From Lentisphaerota bacterium (GTDB lineage Bacteria; Verrucomicrobiota; Lentisphaeria; Victivallales; Victivallaceae), in assembly GCA_024225035.1 (NCBI GenBank), contig JAAEMX010000430.1, positions 62,001 to 126,000 on the forward strand: a stretch of DNA of 64,000 nt. The letters are read 5' to 3'. Made by a program: the position numbers and the translations under genes. Below the pieces are notes generated by a model. That model was given only the letters and a program-made list of their open reading frames with translations. It was not told the DNA's origin and searched no databases. Shown here in pieces: positions 42,865 through 51,862 of this stretch. Every line of letters starts with the position of its first letter. Within the stretch, counting starts at the first letter, position 1.

Positions 42865-44162
42865 GCTGTGCCTCCTTTTGCAGTTTCAGCTTTTTTAAAC
42901 CTTCTACTCAAAATAATATTCACTATCATAAAAGCAACACCAGTAATAATGAAGCCAGCCGCACGGAACAGTATAGGAACTTCAGGATCAAAAAACTGAA
43001 TCAGTATCTGTACAGCAATTAACAACATTCCAAGGTTAAGTAAAGCCATTTTATGTAAGTTACAACTCTTCACTAACAACATTATACCATATGCTATCAT
43101 TATTGCTGAAAATACATAGCGTATGATTTCATCATCAAAATACCAGGAACTCGCCGCTGCTAATGGTAAAATCAAAGGCATTAACAAGCTTCCGGCACGC
43201 CAGCGTATCGTCTGAATTAGCATCCATAAAAATAGAAGTATCGATATTGCCGTTATTCCAATGTCACTTAAGCTGTTTTTCCAGTTAAAATAATCGTTCC
43301 GCCAAAAATCATCAAAAGAACCAAGCGCCATGAATATAGCAATGCCTAAGAAACCAACTACCAGCAAAGAGTTTTTCCGTGATAACAATCCCTTTCTCTC
43401 AAATTGTTTCCCTAAAAATAAAATAGCTGGTAACAAAGTTGCCCATCCCACCTTTGCAATACTATCTTTACATTCGTGAAAAAAAACAGCAAAGTTAATC
43501 AACACAAAAGCAACAATAATATTACACAAAAACTGCATTTTAGCTGAGCGGAATTCTTTGACAATGTAATAAATTGAATAAGGAAGAATAAAGGCAAAAA
43601 ACATCCAGCTATAGGCAACACTGTCATTTCTTATCGAAGAATAAGTATAGATAGTCAAACCGATTAGATAGATAGTTAAATATACCTGACTCTTAAAAAT
43701 ATACAGCAACGGGAATGTAAATAACAGGCAGGTAAACATGAATTGATAAAGTTCACCGCCTAAGTAATATATCTGGGAAACCATCGCTACAGCAGCAGCG
43801 AAACTACCGCTGATCAGCACTGCAGAAGCTTCCTGCCAGACTGTACTCCGGTCGTCAAGCTTGGTATACCAGCCGAATGTCAACGAGGCAACAAGCGGCA
43901 CAAAAGCCAGAGAAAGTCGTACTCGCAGCGGAATGTCCTCCCAGTTATGAGCGATTAGAAGCAGAACTCCTCCCATAACCAGAATAGCACTAAGCGCTCC
44001 GAAAATTATTATCATAAGACGCTGGTAATTCACAGCAGGCGGAATCTGTTTGCTATAATAATCTTGCAGTTTGCTGCAATTATCTTCGTCAATAATATTA
44101 TTTTCTTTGAGCCCGGGCAGCTCATCAAGCAACCAGTTGATGTAAGATTTTTTTGGTGCCAT
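42861..44162 (-). CDS. DUF2157 domain multi-pass membrane protein
   Basis: About 433 residues with an N-terminal soluble helical part (WLLDELPGLKENNIIDEDN..., typical of the DUF2157 N-terminus) and then about ten or more hydrophobic segments, beginning LMIIIFGALSAILVMGGVLL and including AHNWEDIPLRVRL between helices. The ATG at 44162 is chosen because GGGAGG lies eight bases before it; the longer frame from 44192 has the ribosome site inside. Translationally coupled to the GDYXXLXY gene. Function unknown. Confidence 0.88.
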   Translation of the reverse strand: MAPKKSYINWLLDELPGLKENNIIDEDNCSKLQDYYSKQIPPAVNYQRLMIIIFGALSAILVMGGVLLLIAHNWEDIPLRVRLSLAFVPLVASLTFGWYTKLDDRSTVWQEASAVLISGSFAAAVAMVSQIYYLGGELYQFMFTCLLFTFPLLYIFKSQVYLTIYLIGLTIYTYSSIRNDSVAYSWMFFAFILPYSIYYIVKEFRSAKMQFLCNIIVAFVLINFAVFFHECKDSIAKVGWATLLPAILFLGKQFERKGLLSRKNSLLVVGFLGIAIFMALGSFDDFWRNDYFNWKNSLSDIGITAISILLFLWMLIQTIRWRAGSLLMPLILPLAAASSWYFDDEIIRYVFSAIMIAYGIMLLVKSCNLHKMALLNLGMLLIAVQILIQFFDPEVPILFRAAGFIITGVAFMIVNIILSRRFKKAETAKGGTA

Positions 44163-44601
44163 ATACCGACCCTCCCATATGTCTTTTTTCAAAATAACAT
44201 GTTCAATTTGTTTTTACAACTCAGGAGAGTCAAGCTTTAGTGAATGAGAGATCATTTTTAGTTAAAAATTAACACTTTTTACTGCAGGGCTCCCTACTTA
44301 TATTATTTAACAAATATTCTCATTTTACTGCTAAAATTTTTATATCATTAACTCTATTAAGCAATTAAAACAAGGATTTATTCTTTTTCAATTAATATTT
44401 TTTTAACAATTTTGCTTATTTTTTCAATTTCTTTCTAGCAAATTGCGATTTTGCGATTATACTAGCTTCCTAAATTGGCCATAAACCATTGGCAAACAAG
44501 AAGTTATATTAATACAAAAATATTAATAAAAAAGTATTAATTAGTTTTATTCGGGCCTCCCGAATTATAAAGATTATCGGACAACTAGGAGTCAACAAGC
44601 T
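44163..44601. other. Intergenic region upstream of the hydrogenase operon
   Basis: About 440 A+T-rich bases between divergent genes. Seen: a direct repeat TTGCGATTTTGCGATTATAC at 44444-44463 ending in a -10-like TATACT; and a perfect hairpin ATTCGGG-CCT-CCCGAAT at 44549-44565, 37 bases before hydC, which could be a leader structure. No gene is seen. Confidence 0.5.
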
Positions 44602-45135
44602 ATGTCATGCTGTGATTGTCAGGGAAAAGGACAAGAGGAACTGAATCTGATCGAACAGTTTCCAGAAAAGCGTGAGCAGTTGGAAGCTTATATCGAGTCA
44701 CTGGACATCAGTGATGATCGTGAAAAGAATCGCGGCTTCCTTATTCAGAGTCTGCACAAAGCTCAAGACATTTTCGGCTACCTGCCGTTGAGTGTACAGC
44801 TTTTTGTTGCTGACAAACTGAAACTGCATCTATCTGAAGTCTATGGAGTAATCAGTTTTTATTCTTACTTTACCGACAAACCTGTCGGCAAATACAAAAT
44901 CAATGTATGCACCGGTACTGCCTGTTTTGTAAAAGGCGCTGGCGCTATCCTTGAAGAATTCAAACGTTACCTGAATATTGAGTGCGGTGAAACCAGCCGT
45001 GACCGCAAATTTTCGCTTGGCGCCCTGCGTTGCGTTGGTGCCTGCAGTCTCGCTCCGGTTGTCATGGTAAACGAAAAAGTTTACGGCAAAGTCTCTACCA
45101 AAATGGTGCCGGACATCATCAGCGAATGCAAATAA
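44602..45135 (+). CDS. hydC: [FeFe]-hydrogenase subunit HydC (NuoE-like, 2Fe-2S)
   Basis: A thioredoxin-like [2Fe-2S] protein of 177 residues, homologous to NuoE of complex I. The cluster cysteines are in CTGTACFVKGA (about 114-124) and RCVGACSLAP (about 153-162). The conserved start AQDIFGYLPLSVQLFVADKL and VYGVISFYSYF are typical. The extra N-terminal MSCCDCQG may bind metal. It is the first gene of a three-gene operon encoding the NADH- and ferredoxin-linked trimeric hydrogenase of the Thermotoga HydABC type. Confidence 0.94.
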   Translation: MSCCDCQGKGQEELNLIEQFPEKREQLEAYIESLDISDDREKNRGFLIQSLHKAQDIFGYLPLSVQLFVADKLKLHLSEVYGVISFYSYFTDKPVGKYKINVCTGTACFVKGAGAILEEFKRYLNIECGETSRDRKFSLGALRCVGACSLAPVVMVNEKVYGKVSTKMVPDIISECK

Positions 45136-45154
45136 AATTTGAGGAATTAAAATC

Positions 45155-46993
45155 ATGATTGATTCTGTAGATAAACTGACACAGCGCACGGCTGACTTAC
45201 AAGGCCGCACGCAGGCAGGCACTCAAATCCTCGTGTCCATGGGGACTTGCGGTGTTGCTGCAGGAGCTGCTCCGGTACTGGACGCGCTCAAATCTGAAAT
45301 TGCCAATCGCAAACTTGAAAATGCGGTTAAGATTGTTGAAACTGGCTGCATGGGCCTCTGCCATTGCGAACCAAGCATTGAAATTCTTGACTCTGAATCC
45401 AATAAGAGTTTTACTTACGGCAAAGTCAAACCTGAAGATGCGGGTAAAATCCTTGACAACCTCAAAGATATTGCCGCTGGCATGACTACTGTTGACCGCA
45501 CCTGGTACTATCCTGAACTGGAAGAAAACACTGAAAATAAAATTCAGGCCAGAATCGTTCTCAAAAACAGCGGTCGCATTAATCCTGAAATCCTTGACGA
45601 CTATCTTGCCAACGATGGTTACACTGCACTGGCTAAAGTTTTGACAAAAATGCAGCCTCAGGATGTTATCGATGAAATCACAGCTTCAGGCCTGCGCGGT
45701 CGTGGCGGCGGTGGTTTCCCGACTGGTATGAAATGGAGTTTTGCCGCAGCGCAGAAGTCCGATGAAAAATATATGATCTGTAACGCTGACGAAGGTGACC
45801 CGGGCGCATTTATGGACCGTGCGGTTCTCGAAGGCGACCCACATGCGGTTCTCGAAGCTATGGCTATTGCCGGTTATGCTATCGGCGCAAACCACGGTAT
45901 CATTTATATCCGTGCTGAATACCCACTGGCCATCCAGCGTCTCCAGATCGCAATTGCACAGGCTGAAGAAGAAGGCCTGCTTGGCGACAACATCTTCGGT
46001 TCAGGCTTCAACTTTAAGCTGGAACTCAAATACGGTGCCGGAGCTTTCGTATGTGGTGAAGAAACAGCTCTCATCCACTCTATCGAAGGTAAACGTGGCG
46101 AGCCTACTTTCAAACCTCCGTTCCCAGCCGTTTCAGGTCTGTGGAAAAAACCGACTATTGTTAATAATGTTGAAACTTATGCCAACGTACCTGCAATCAT
46201 CCGCAGGGGTGCTGGGTGGTTCAAAGGTATCGGTACTGAAAAGTCTGCTGGAACTAAAGTTTTTGCACTGGCTGGTAAAGTTAAAGACGTTGGTCTGGTT
46301 GAAGTCCCAATGGGAACTAAACTGCGCGACATCATCTTTGGTCTCGGCGGCGGTATTGAATTTGACAAAAAATTCAAAGCAGTACAGACTGGCGGACCTT
46401 CCGGCGGCTGTATCAAAGCTGACAAACTTGATACCCCGATTGACTATGACAACCTGATCGCTCTCGGCTCCATGATGGGCTCAGGCGGTATGATTGTTAT
46501 GGACGAAGACGACTGTATGGTTAACATTGCAAAATTTTTTCTGGAATTCACCCTTGACGAATCTTGTGGAAAATGTACTCCATGTCGTGTTGGTAACAAG
46601 CGTCTATACGAAATGCTTGAAGAGATTTGCGAAGGTAAAGGTACAATGGAAACCTTGAATAAACTTCGCAACCTTTCACATACTATTAAAGACACAGCAC
46701 TCTGCGGACTCGGACAAACTTCTCCGAACCCGATTCTGTCTACTATGATCAACTTTGAAGACGAATACCTTGCTCACGTTCAGAATCATAGCTGCCCGGC
46801 AGGTGTTTGTACCAAGCTGATCACTTATGAAATCAATGACAACTGTGTTGGTTGTACTTTGTGTGCCAGAAACTGTCCGGTCGACTGTATTTCAGGCGAG
46901 CGCAAAGGCCTGCATGTAATTGACCAATCAAAATGTATCAAATGCGGTGTTTGCTATTCTGCCTGCAAATTTCACGCAATTGACAGAAAATAA
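45155..46993 (+). CDS. hydB: [FeFe]-hydrogenase subunit HydB (NuoF-like, FMN and NADH binding)
   Basis: A 612-residue flavoprotein that oxidises or reduces NAD(H). Domains in order: N-terminal thioredoxin-like [2Fe-2S] (CGVAAGAAP, TGCMGLCHCEP, about 30-75); FMN/NADH-binding NuoF core beginning GLRGRGGGGFPTGMKW near 178; GAGAFVCGEETALIHSIEGK; SLBB domain; the [4Fe-4S] site SCGKCTPCRVGNKRL near 470; and two C-terminal ferredoxin clusters CVGCTLCARNCPVDC and CIKCGVCYSACKF. This layout is that of HydB in electron-bifurcating hydrogenases. 19 bases separate it from hydC. Confidence 0.96.
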   Translation: MIDSVDKLTQRTADLQGRTQAGTQILVSMGTCGVAAGAAPVLDALKSEIANRKLENAVKIVETGCMGLCHCEPSIEILDSESNKSFTYGKVKPEDAGKILDNLKDIAAGMTTVDRTWYYPELEENTENKIQARIVLKNSGRINPEILDDYLANDGYTALAKVLTKMQPQDVIDEITASGLRGRGGGGFPTGMKWSFAAAQKSDEKYMICNADEGDPGAFMDRAVLEGDPHAVLEAMAIAGYAIGANHGIIYIRAEYPLAIQRLQIAIAQAEEEGLLGDNIFGSGFNFKLELKYGAGAFVCGEETALIHSIEGKRGEPTFKPPFPAVSGLWKKPTIVNNVETYANVPAIIRRGAGWFKGIGTEKSAGTKVFALAGKVKDVGLVEVPMGTKLRDIIFGLGGGIEFDKKFKAVQTGGPSGGCIKADKLDTPIDYDNLIALGSMMGSGGMIVMDEDDCMVNIAKFFLEFTLDESCGKCTPCRVGNKRLYEMLEEICEGKGTMETLNKLRNLSHTIKDTALCGLGQTSPNPILSTMINFEDEYLAHVQNHSCPAGVCTKLITYEINDNCVGCTLCARNCPVDCISGERKGLHVIDQSKCIKCGVCYSACKFHAIDRK

Positions 46994-47016
46994 CCTCACA
47001 GGGAGACTCACATATC

Positions 47017-48753
47017 ATGATCAATTTGACCATTAACGATACACCGGTCAGCGTCGAGGAGAATGCGACGATATTACAGGCCGCGGCCAAAATTGGCATC
47101 AGGATTCCTACCTTGTGTCATTTTGAGCTTGACTGTTTCTCAATCGAGCACCGTACCGGCTCATGCCGTATCTGCGTAGTTGAGGTGGAAGGCCGCCGCA
47201 ACCTCGCTCCGGCTTGCTGTACACCAGTAAACGAAGACATGGTTGTCAAAACCAATACTATCCGCGCAATCAACGCCCGTCGCACAATGCTCGACCTGAT
47301 TCTTTCTGACCATCCGAAAGAATGTTTGACATGCGAAAAGAACGGCGACTGTGAACTGCAGAACTTGGCCAGCGAAATGGATCTTCACCACGTCATGTAC
47401 GAAGGTGAAATGTCCACATACAAAATTGACCTGGCTTGCAACGCTATAGTTCGTGACCTTAATAAATGTATTATGTGCCGTCGCTGCGAAACTGCTTGTA
47501 ACGACGTCCAGACAGTTGGTATCCTTTCCGGCGTTGGCCGCGGTTTTGACGCCGTAGTTGCTCCGGCTGCCATGATGCCTCTCAACGAAACCAAATGTGT
47601 ATTCTGCGGCCAGTGTGTTGCAGCATGTCCAGTTGGCGCGTTGACTGAACAGAACAATAAATACCAAGTATGGCAGGCTCTCAACCAGAAAGGCAAACAT
47701 GTCATTGTCCAGACTGCTCCGGCCGTCCGTGTTGCTATCGGTGAAGAGTTTGGCATGGATCCAGGCTCAATTGCTACAGGCAAACTTGTTGCCGGATTGA
47801 GAATGCTTGGCTTTGATAAAGTATTCGACACTGACTTTGCGGCTGACTTGACAATCATGGAAGAAACCACTGAGTTGATTGAGCGTCTGACAAAGAATGA
47901 AAACCTGCCGATCCTGACATCCTGCTGTCCGGGTTGGGTTAAGTTCCTAGAACATCAGTTCCCGGAACTGGTTTATATGCCGTCAACGGCCAAGAGTCCT
48001 CAGCAAATGTTCGGCGCCATCGCCAAGAGCTATTATGCTGAAAAGCTCGGTAAGAAACCTGAAGACATCATTTGTGTTTCAGTCATGCCTTGTCTGGCTA
48101 AGAAATATGAAGCCTCCCGCGAAGAATTCGCCCCTGAAGGCGTTAAAGATGTTGATCTGGTTATCTCAACTCGTGAACTGGCTGATATGTTTAAAGAAGC
48201 TGGTATTCAGTTGGAAAAACTTGAAGACAAAGAATACGACAATCCGCTTGGCGAATCAACTGGTGCTGCTATCATCTTTGGTGCATCCGGTGGTGTTCTC
48301 GAAGCGGCACTGCGTACAGCCGCTGACTGGCTTACTGGTGAAGACATCAAAGATATTGACTTCAACGCAGTTCGCGGTCTTGAAGGTATCAAAGAAGCAA
48401 CCGTTAACGTTGCCGGTACCGACGTCAAAGTGGCTGTTACTTCCGGTCTTGGAAATGCCCGCAAAGTTCTGGAAAAAATCCAGAAAGGCGAAGCTCATTA
48501 CCATGCCATTGAAATTATGGCGTGTCCTGGCGGCTGCCTGAACGGCGGCGGTCAGCCTTATAACCATGGTGATTCGGATATTCTCGAAAAACGTAAAGAA
48601 GCTATCTATACTGCGGACTCAGACCTGCCTATTCGCAAGTCCCACGAAAACCCGCATATCAAGAAACTCTACGACGATTATCTTGAAAAACCAGGCAGCA
48701 AGCTTGCTCATAAGTTGCTCCATACTCATTACACTCCCAGAAAAAACTGGTAG
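47017..48753 (+). CDS. hydA: [FeFe]-hydrogenase catalytic subunit HydA
   Basis: Evolves or oxidises hydrogen at the H-cluster. The 578-residue protein has an N-terminal [2Fe-2S] domain (C34, C50, C53, C67/C68), a His-Cys3 [4Fe-4S] site (H99, C103, C106, C112), two ferredoxin clusters (C151-C161 and C194-C204), and the H-cluster motifs TSCCPGW (301-307), MPCLAKKYE (357-365) and MACPGGCLNGGGQP (501-514). The C-terminal small-subunit tail ends HTHYTPRKNW. With HydB and HydC it would form an NADH/ferredoxin-dependent, probably electron-bifurcating enzyme. The maturases HydEFG are not in the window. A strong terminator follows. Confidence 0.97.
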   Translation: MINLTINDTPVSVEENATILQAAAKIGIRIPTLCHFELDCFSIEHRTGSCRICVVEVEGRRNLAPACCTPVNEDMVVKTNTIRAINARRTMLDLILSDHPKECLTCEKNGDCELQNLASEMDLHHVMYEGEMSTYKIDLACNAIVRDLNKCIMCRRCETACNDVQTVGILSGVGRGFDAVVAPAAMMPLNETKCVFCGQCVAACPVGALTEQNNKYQVWQALNQKGKHVIVQTAPAVRVAIGEEFGMDPGSIATGKLVAGLRMLGFDKVFDTDFAADLTIMEETTELIERLTKNENLPILTSCCPGWVKFLEHQFPELVYMPSTAKSPQQMFGAIAKSYYAEKLGKKPEDIICVSVMPCLAKKYEASREEFAPEGVKDVDLVISTRELADMFKEAGIQLEKLEDKEYDNPLGESTGAAIIFGASGGVLEAALRTAADWLTGEDIKDIDFNAVRGLEGIKEATVNVAGTDVKVAVTSGLGNARKVLEKIQKGEAHYHAIEIMACPGGCLNGGGQPYNHGDSDILEKRKEAIYTADSDLPIRKSHENPHIKKLYDDYLEKPGSKLAHKLLHTHYTPRKNW

Positions 48754-48769
48754 TTTGAATGAATATTTC

Positions 48770-48797
48770 AGCCCCGCCAAATGGCGGGGCTTTTTTT
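48770..48797 (+). terminator. Rho-independent terminator of the hydrogenase operon
   Basis: AGCCCCGCC (48770-48778), a 4-base loop, GGCGGGGCT (48783-48791), then seven T. Confidence 0.97.
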
Positions 48798-48880
48798 ATT
48801 ATAACTCCCCTAGACTTGTAAAACTATGATGCTGATTTATAGTATTTTTTCAATTCAAAGCGTACATGGGATATACTGAA

Positions 48881-49519
48881 ATGGCAATAATTAATTATAT
48901 ATTTGACCTTGACGGCACCTTGGCAAATACTCTACCTGTCTGTGTTAATGCATTTCGAAAAGCATTGGAACCTATATTAAACAAACATCTTTCTGATGAC
49001 GAAATAATGGCGACTTTCGGTCCAACAGAAGATGGCACGATAAATACCTTTGCCCCTCACTGCTTCAACCAGGCAATGGATTCATACATGCATCACTACA
49101 AGCTTGAGCATCAAAAATGCGATGAGCCGTTCTCCGGTATTCGTGAAGTGCTTGACACTTTGAAGAGTAAAGGCCATTTTACAGCTCTTATAACCGGAAA
49201 AGGGGGAAAATGTGTTGATATCACTCTCGATACACTGCAAATTCGAGATTATTTCCATGCAGTTGAGTGCGGTTCACCTGAAGGATGTATAAAACAGCGT
49301 CAGCTGATGGCGATGCTTGAAGAATTCAACCTCAATACAGGTGAAACTGTCTATGTTGGAGATTCTGACTACGATGTCCACGAAGCTCACAGCTGCAATA
49401 TTAAAGCAATTGGAGCAGCATGGGCGGATACTGCTGATCACGATAAACTAAAAGCCAGCAACCCTGAATATTTATTTACAAAAGTCAGCGAACTGCAATC
49501 TTTCATTAAAACTCGATAA
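48881..49519 (+). CDS. HAD-superfamily phosphatase (phosphoglycolate phosphatase-like)
   Basis: About 212 residues with all HAD motifs: I, FDLDGTLANT near the start (nucleophile aspartate); II, TALITGKGG; III, the lysine in CIKQRQ; IV, VYVGDSDYDVHEA. The cap is helical, as in phosphoglycolate and pyrophosphate phosphatases (GPTEDGTINTF matches the GxxEpe segment of that group). The ATG at 48881 follows GGGA by nine bases; an ATG five codons upstream has no ribosome site but cannot be excluded. Downstream is a terminator shared with the convergent gene. Confidence 0.9.
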   Translation: MAIINYIFDLDGTLANTLPVCVNAFRKALEPILNKHLSDDEIMATFGPTEDGTINTFAPHCFNQAMDSYMHHYKLEHQKCDEPFSGIREVLDTLKSKGHFTALITGKGGKCVDITLDTLQIRDYFHAVECGSPEGCIKQRQLMAMLEEFNLNTGETVYVGDSDYDVHEAHSCNIKAIGAAWADTADHDKLKASNPEYLFTKVSELQSFIKTR

Positions 49520-49532
49520 TATCTTATCAAAG

Positions 49533-49566
49533 AAAAAAATAGACCCCCGATCGTTAAATCGGGGGT
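49533..49566 (-). terminator. Two-way terminator between the HAD and transglycosylase-like genes
   Basis: ACCCCCGAT (49543-49551) and ATCGGGGGT (49558-49566) pair around a 6-base loop. On the minus strand a run with seven T follows; the plus side has only TTTGAGTTT. Confidence 0.9.
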
Positions 49567-49615
49567 TTGAGTTTCGACACCAGATACTAATCCGGAAATA
49601 TTTAGCCTGCAATAC

Positions 49616-50671
49616 TTACATTCTGCTTGCTTCAAGCATTACTTTTGTGACTTCGTTCATTACATTATAAAAATCATGAGAACGGAAATTGAAGTTTTTT
49701 TCCTGCATCATTTCCTGAACTTTATTAACACCAGCGTTAATTACTGCTGAAGAATAAAGGGTTTTAAGTGACTCAAGATAACTTATCATTTCATCTTGAG
49801 AAATCTGCGCTTCATAAGCGTTTCCATTATCTGATAAATCTTTAAACCTGTTATAAAGATCAGGCAGTTGATAAACGTAACGACCGCCATACCCTTCAGA
49901 ATATTTGATCTGTGATTCAATGCTGACACTGCCATTAGCATTTACAATATTTGTGGCAGTTCCAAACCACTGTCCGCGATTATAATACAATGCAGTAACT
50001 CGCATCATACCCTCAACGGCAGGAAAAACATAGTCTTTACCTTCTACATTAACTGGCTTTGAAAATTCCGAATTCTTTGCATAATTAACGCCAAAGCTGG
50101 TTATGGCCGGTGCATGAAGAAAATAAGTAATTGAATCAAAATAAGCCTTTACGATATTACTTGTACAGACATTTGTACCGGAAACTACACTGTAATGATC
50201 AACATTACTTAAAAAACGGCAATATGACATAAAATTTGCATTGCCAGTAACCTGCGAGTTCTGAGCCATATTCTGAGTAGAATCATCTATCTGCAGATAA
50301 CCGCTTCCTCCTTGATTTGGATTCAACCCAGATTCTTGCGATCCAGTAGCAAGATAAAAATTAGGGCCGAAGGTAGTTATGATATCAGAAGTGAGCTGTT
50401 CATCAGCTCCGGCAGCAGGTAAGGCCTTCTCTATACCAGTAAGGTTTATATAGGTGCAATACGCCTGGGCAAGTGATAGAGCATAGTTTTTACCATACTG
50501 ATTAAATAAGGAATCAGTACTGAAACCTCCGCCAGCCCAAGAAAGGGGCGATGCAACCGTTCCTGTTCCAATATCAAAAGACTTGTAATCATCTGCGGCA
50601 GCACTTACAGAAGTTGCAAAAACAGAAAATAGGCACGCAACAGCACAACCACACAATATTCGCTTCAACAT
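49616..50671 (-). CDS. Secreted protein with a lytic-transglycosylase-like motif
   Basis: A protein of about 351 residues with a signal peptide (MLKRILCGCAVACLFSVFAT, cleavage near VSAAA). Residues around 110-135 read LATGSQESGLNPNQGGSGYL then QIDDSTQN, matching the SLT signature E-S-x-x-x-P-x-x-x-G-x-x-Q in which the glutamate is the catalytic acid. The rest does not look like standard Slt70 or MltC, so a peptidoglycan or other glycan hydrolase is only a possibility. The ATG at 50671 has GGAAGG seven bases upstream; the ATG five codons earlier overlaps that site. A terminator follows. The neighbouring gene at 50940 on the same strand also looks surface-related. Confidence 0.6.
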   Translation of the reverse strand: MLKRILCGCAVACLFSVFATSVSAAADDYKSFDIGTGTVASPLSWAGGGFSTDSLFNQYGKNYALSLAQAYCTYINLTGIEKALPAAGADEQLTSDIITTFGPNFYLATGSQESGLNPNQGGSGYLQIDDSTQNMAQNSQVTGNANFMSYCRFLSNVDHYSVVSGTNVCTSNIVKAYFDSITYFLHAPAITSFGVNYAKNSEFSKPVNVEGKDYVFPAVEGMMRVTALYYNRGQWFGTATNIVNANGSVSIESQIKYSEGYGGRYVYQLPDLYNRFKDLSDNGNAYEAQISQDEMISYLESLKTLYSSAVINAGVNKVQEMMQEKNFNFRSHDFYNVMNEVTKVMLEASRM

Positions 50672-50939
50672 AATTGAACCTTCCATGATGTGAAATTATT
50701 TATTTTTTTGACTTAACTTGCTACAGTAAAAAAAACATAGGATCCTCCTGAGCTCATTATTCTCTACTGAAGCGCTTTAACAGCCTTGCTAGCTTAGACA
50801 AAAGCATCTAATAGATGTTCTGCTATTGTATGACTTTTTATGAATAAAAAGAAAATTATCTGTAAGTGCCTAAAAAGGATTATAAACGCAACAATAACTA
50901 CTCTCCCCCTTTTTGCATTTATCACAGACCGTCATCTAA

Positions 50940-51629
50940 CTATAACCTGTGAAAATCACTGTCAAAAATCCGCCTGTTCTGCGAATACTCATATTTGTCA
51001 TACTCCGTCCATGAAGTATTGACGTTTACACCAAGTTGGCTTGCCTGATCAGATCTAGCATCGTCACTTCCGTTAAGTATTGCCTCCATAGAGGTATTAT
51101 TAAATTTAACAGCACGGCAGGCGAGCCAGTGAAATTCAAAAGCTTTGTTTCCATAGCCATATACCTGAAGCCCTTTAAAAATATCAGATAATTTTACTGG
51201 TACTCTGACAAATATCACACTTGTTGGGCAACGGTGCTGAAATGCACATACTTTTCCTAATATCATATTCACAAATTGATGGTTCACCTGTGAAAGCGCA
51301 TAATTTGGCAAGGTTTTACCTGAACGGTAAGTTTCATATGTTTTTGGACTCCCGCCGTCCAGGATGCCATTTTCCAGAAACATCTCTGTAAGAGCAAAAG
51401 TAATGTGCGGGCAATAGAACGATATGGTTGAATTAGTCGGTACAACCGTGTTAAGATATTCTTTTTGCCACCCTCCATGGCCGAATAAAAGAATTTTCCT
51501 TCCGATGGTTCCCCAGTAAGCCATTAACACTTCCCCCCATTTGGCGATAGCTTCGCCAACTTCATCTTTGGTAAGAAAGGCATTTTGATACTCCCTGAAA
51601 ATATAATCAAAATCTACGATACGCAACAT
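50940..51629 (-). CDS. Hypothetical protein, possible Stv-type adhesin domain
   Basis: A 229-residue protein without signal peptide. The segment RKILLFGHGGWQ (about 44-55), then VVPTNSTISFYCPHITFALT (about 62-81), resembles the start of proteins annotated as putative adhesin Stv domain, which begin with an I-S-x-H-G-G segment, a V-P stretch and a F-Y-x-P-H segment. YETYRSGKTLPNYALSQVN follows, also in keeping with that family. The assignment is from memory of the motif and is uncertain. No ribosome site is seen before the ATG. It lies 269 bases upstream of the transglycosylase-like gene on the same strand. Confidence 0.5.
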   Translation of the reverse strand: MLRIVDFDYIFREYQNAFLTKDEVGEAIAKWGEVLMAYWGTIGRKILLFGHGGWQKEYLNTVVPTNSTISFYCPHITFALTEMFLENGILDGGSPKTYETYRSGKTLPNYALSQVNHQFVNMILGKVCAFQHRCPTSVIFVRVPVKLSDIFKGLQVYGYGNKAFEFHWLACRAVKFNNTSMEAILNGSDDARSDQASQLGVNVNTSWTEYDKYEYSQNRRIFDSDFHRL

Positions 51630-51699
51630 TAGGATAAGACTAACAGGAAGTAAAATTGTTCAGCTGAATTATATTTTTTTGAGAGAATTCATGAGGCAT

Positions 51700-51774
51700 T
51701 TTTAGTGTATCACAAATAACACTAAAGACATTATTAACTGCAGGTTATCAACTTAAACCTTTTTAGTGTATCAC
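51700..51774. repeat. Direct repeat with hairpin upstream of the adhesin-like gene
   Basis: TTTTAGTGTATCAC occurs exactly at 51700-51713 and 51761-51774. The first copy forms an 8-bp perfect stem with ACACTAAA at 51719-51726. Possible paired regulator sites upstream of the minus-strand gene at 50940. Confidence 0.5.
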
Positions 51775-51805
51775 TGTAATAAAAGAAGAAAATTCTGTAA
51801 CCGTC

Positions 51806-51847
51806 GGTGTCAGGCTCGAACAAAAATTGCAGTCGTTACCTGACACC
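51806..51847. terminator. Inverted repeat downstream of the 36-residue gene
   Basis: GGTGTCAGG (51806-51814) and CCTGACACC (51839-51847) are a perfect 9-bp pair with a 24-base loop; no T run adjoins either end. It lies 16 bases past the stop codon of the small gene at 51863 and may be its terminator or a dispersed palindromic element. Confidence 0.4.
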
Positions 51848-51862
51848 TGTCTTAATGAAGTA

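Noticed and set aside
47385-47870. 161-codon minus-strand frame inside hydA
   Set aside because: It is antisense to a gene with complete family motifs; such frames arise from its codon use.
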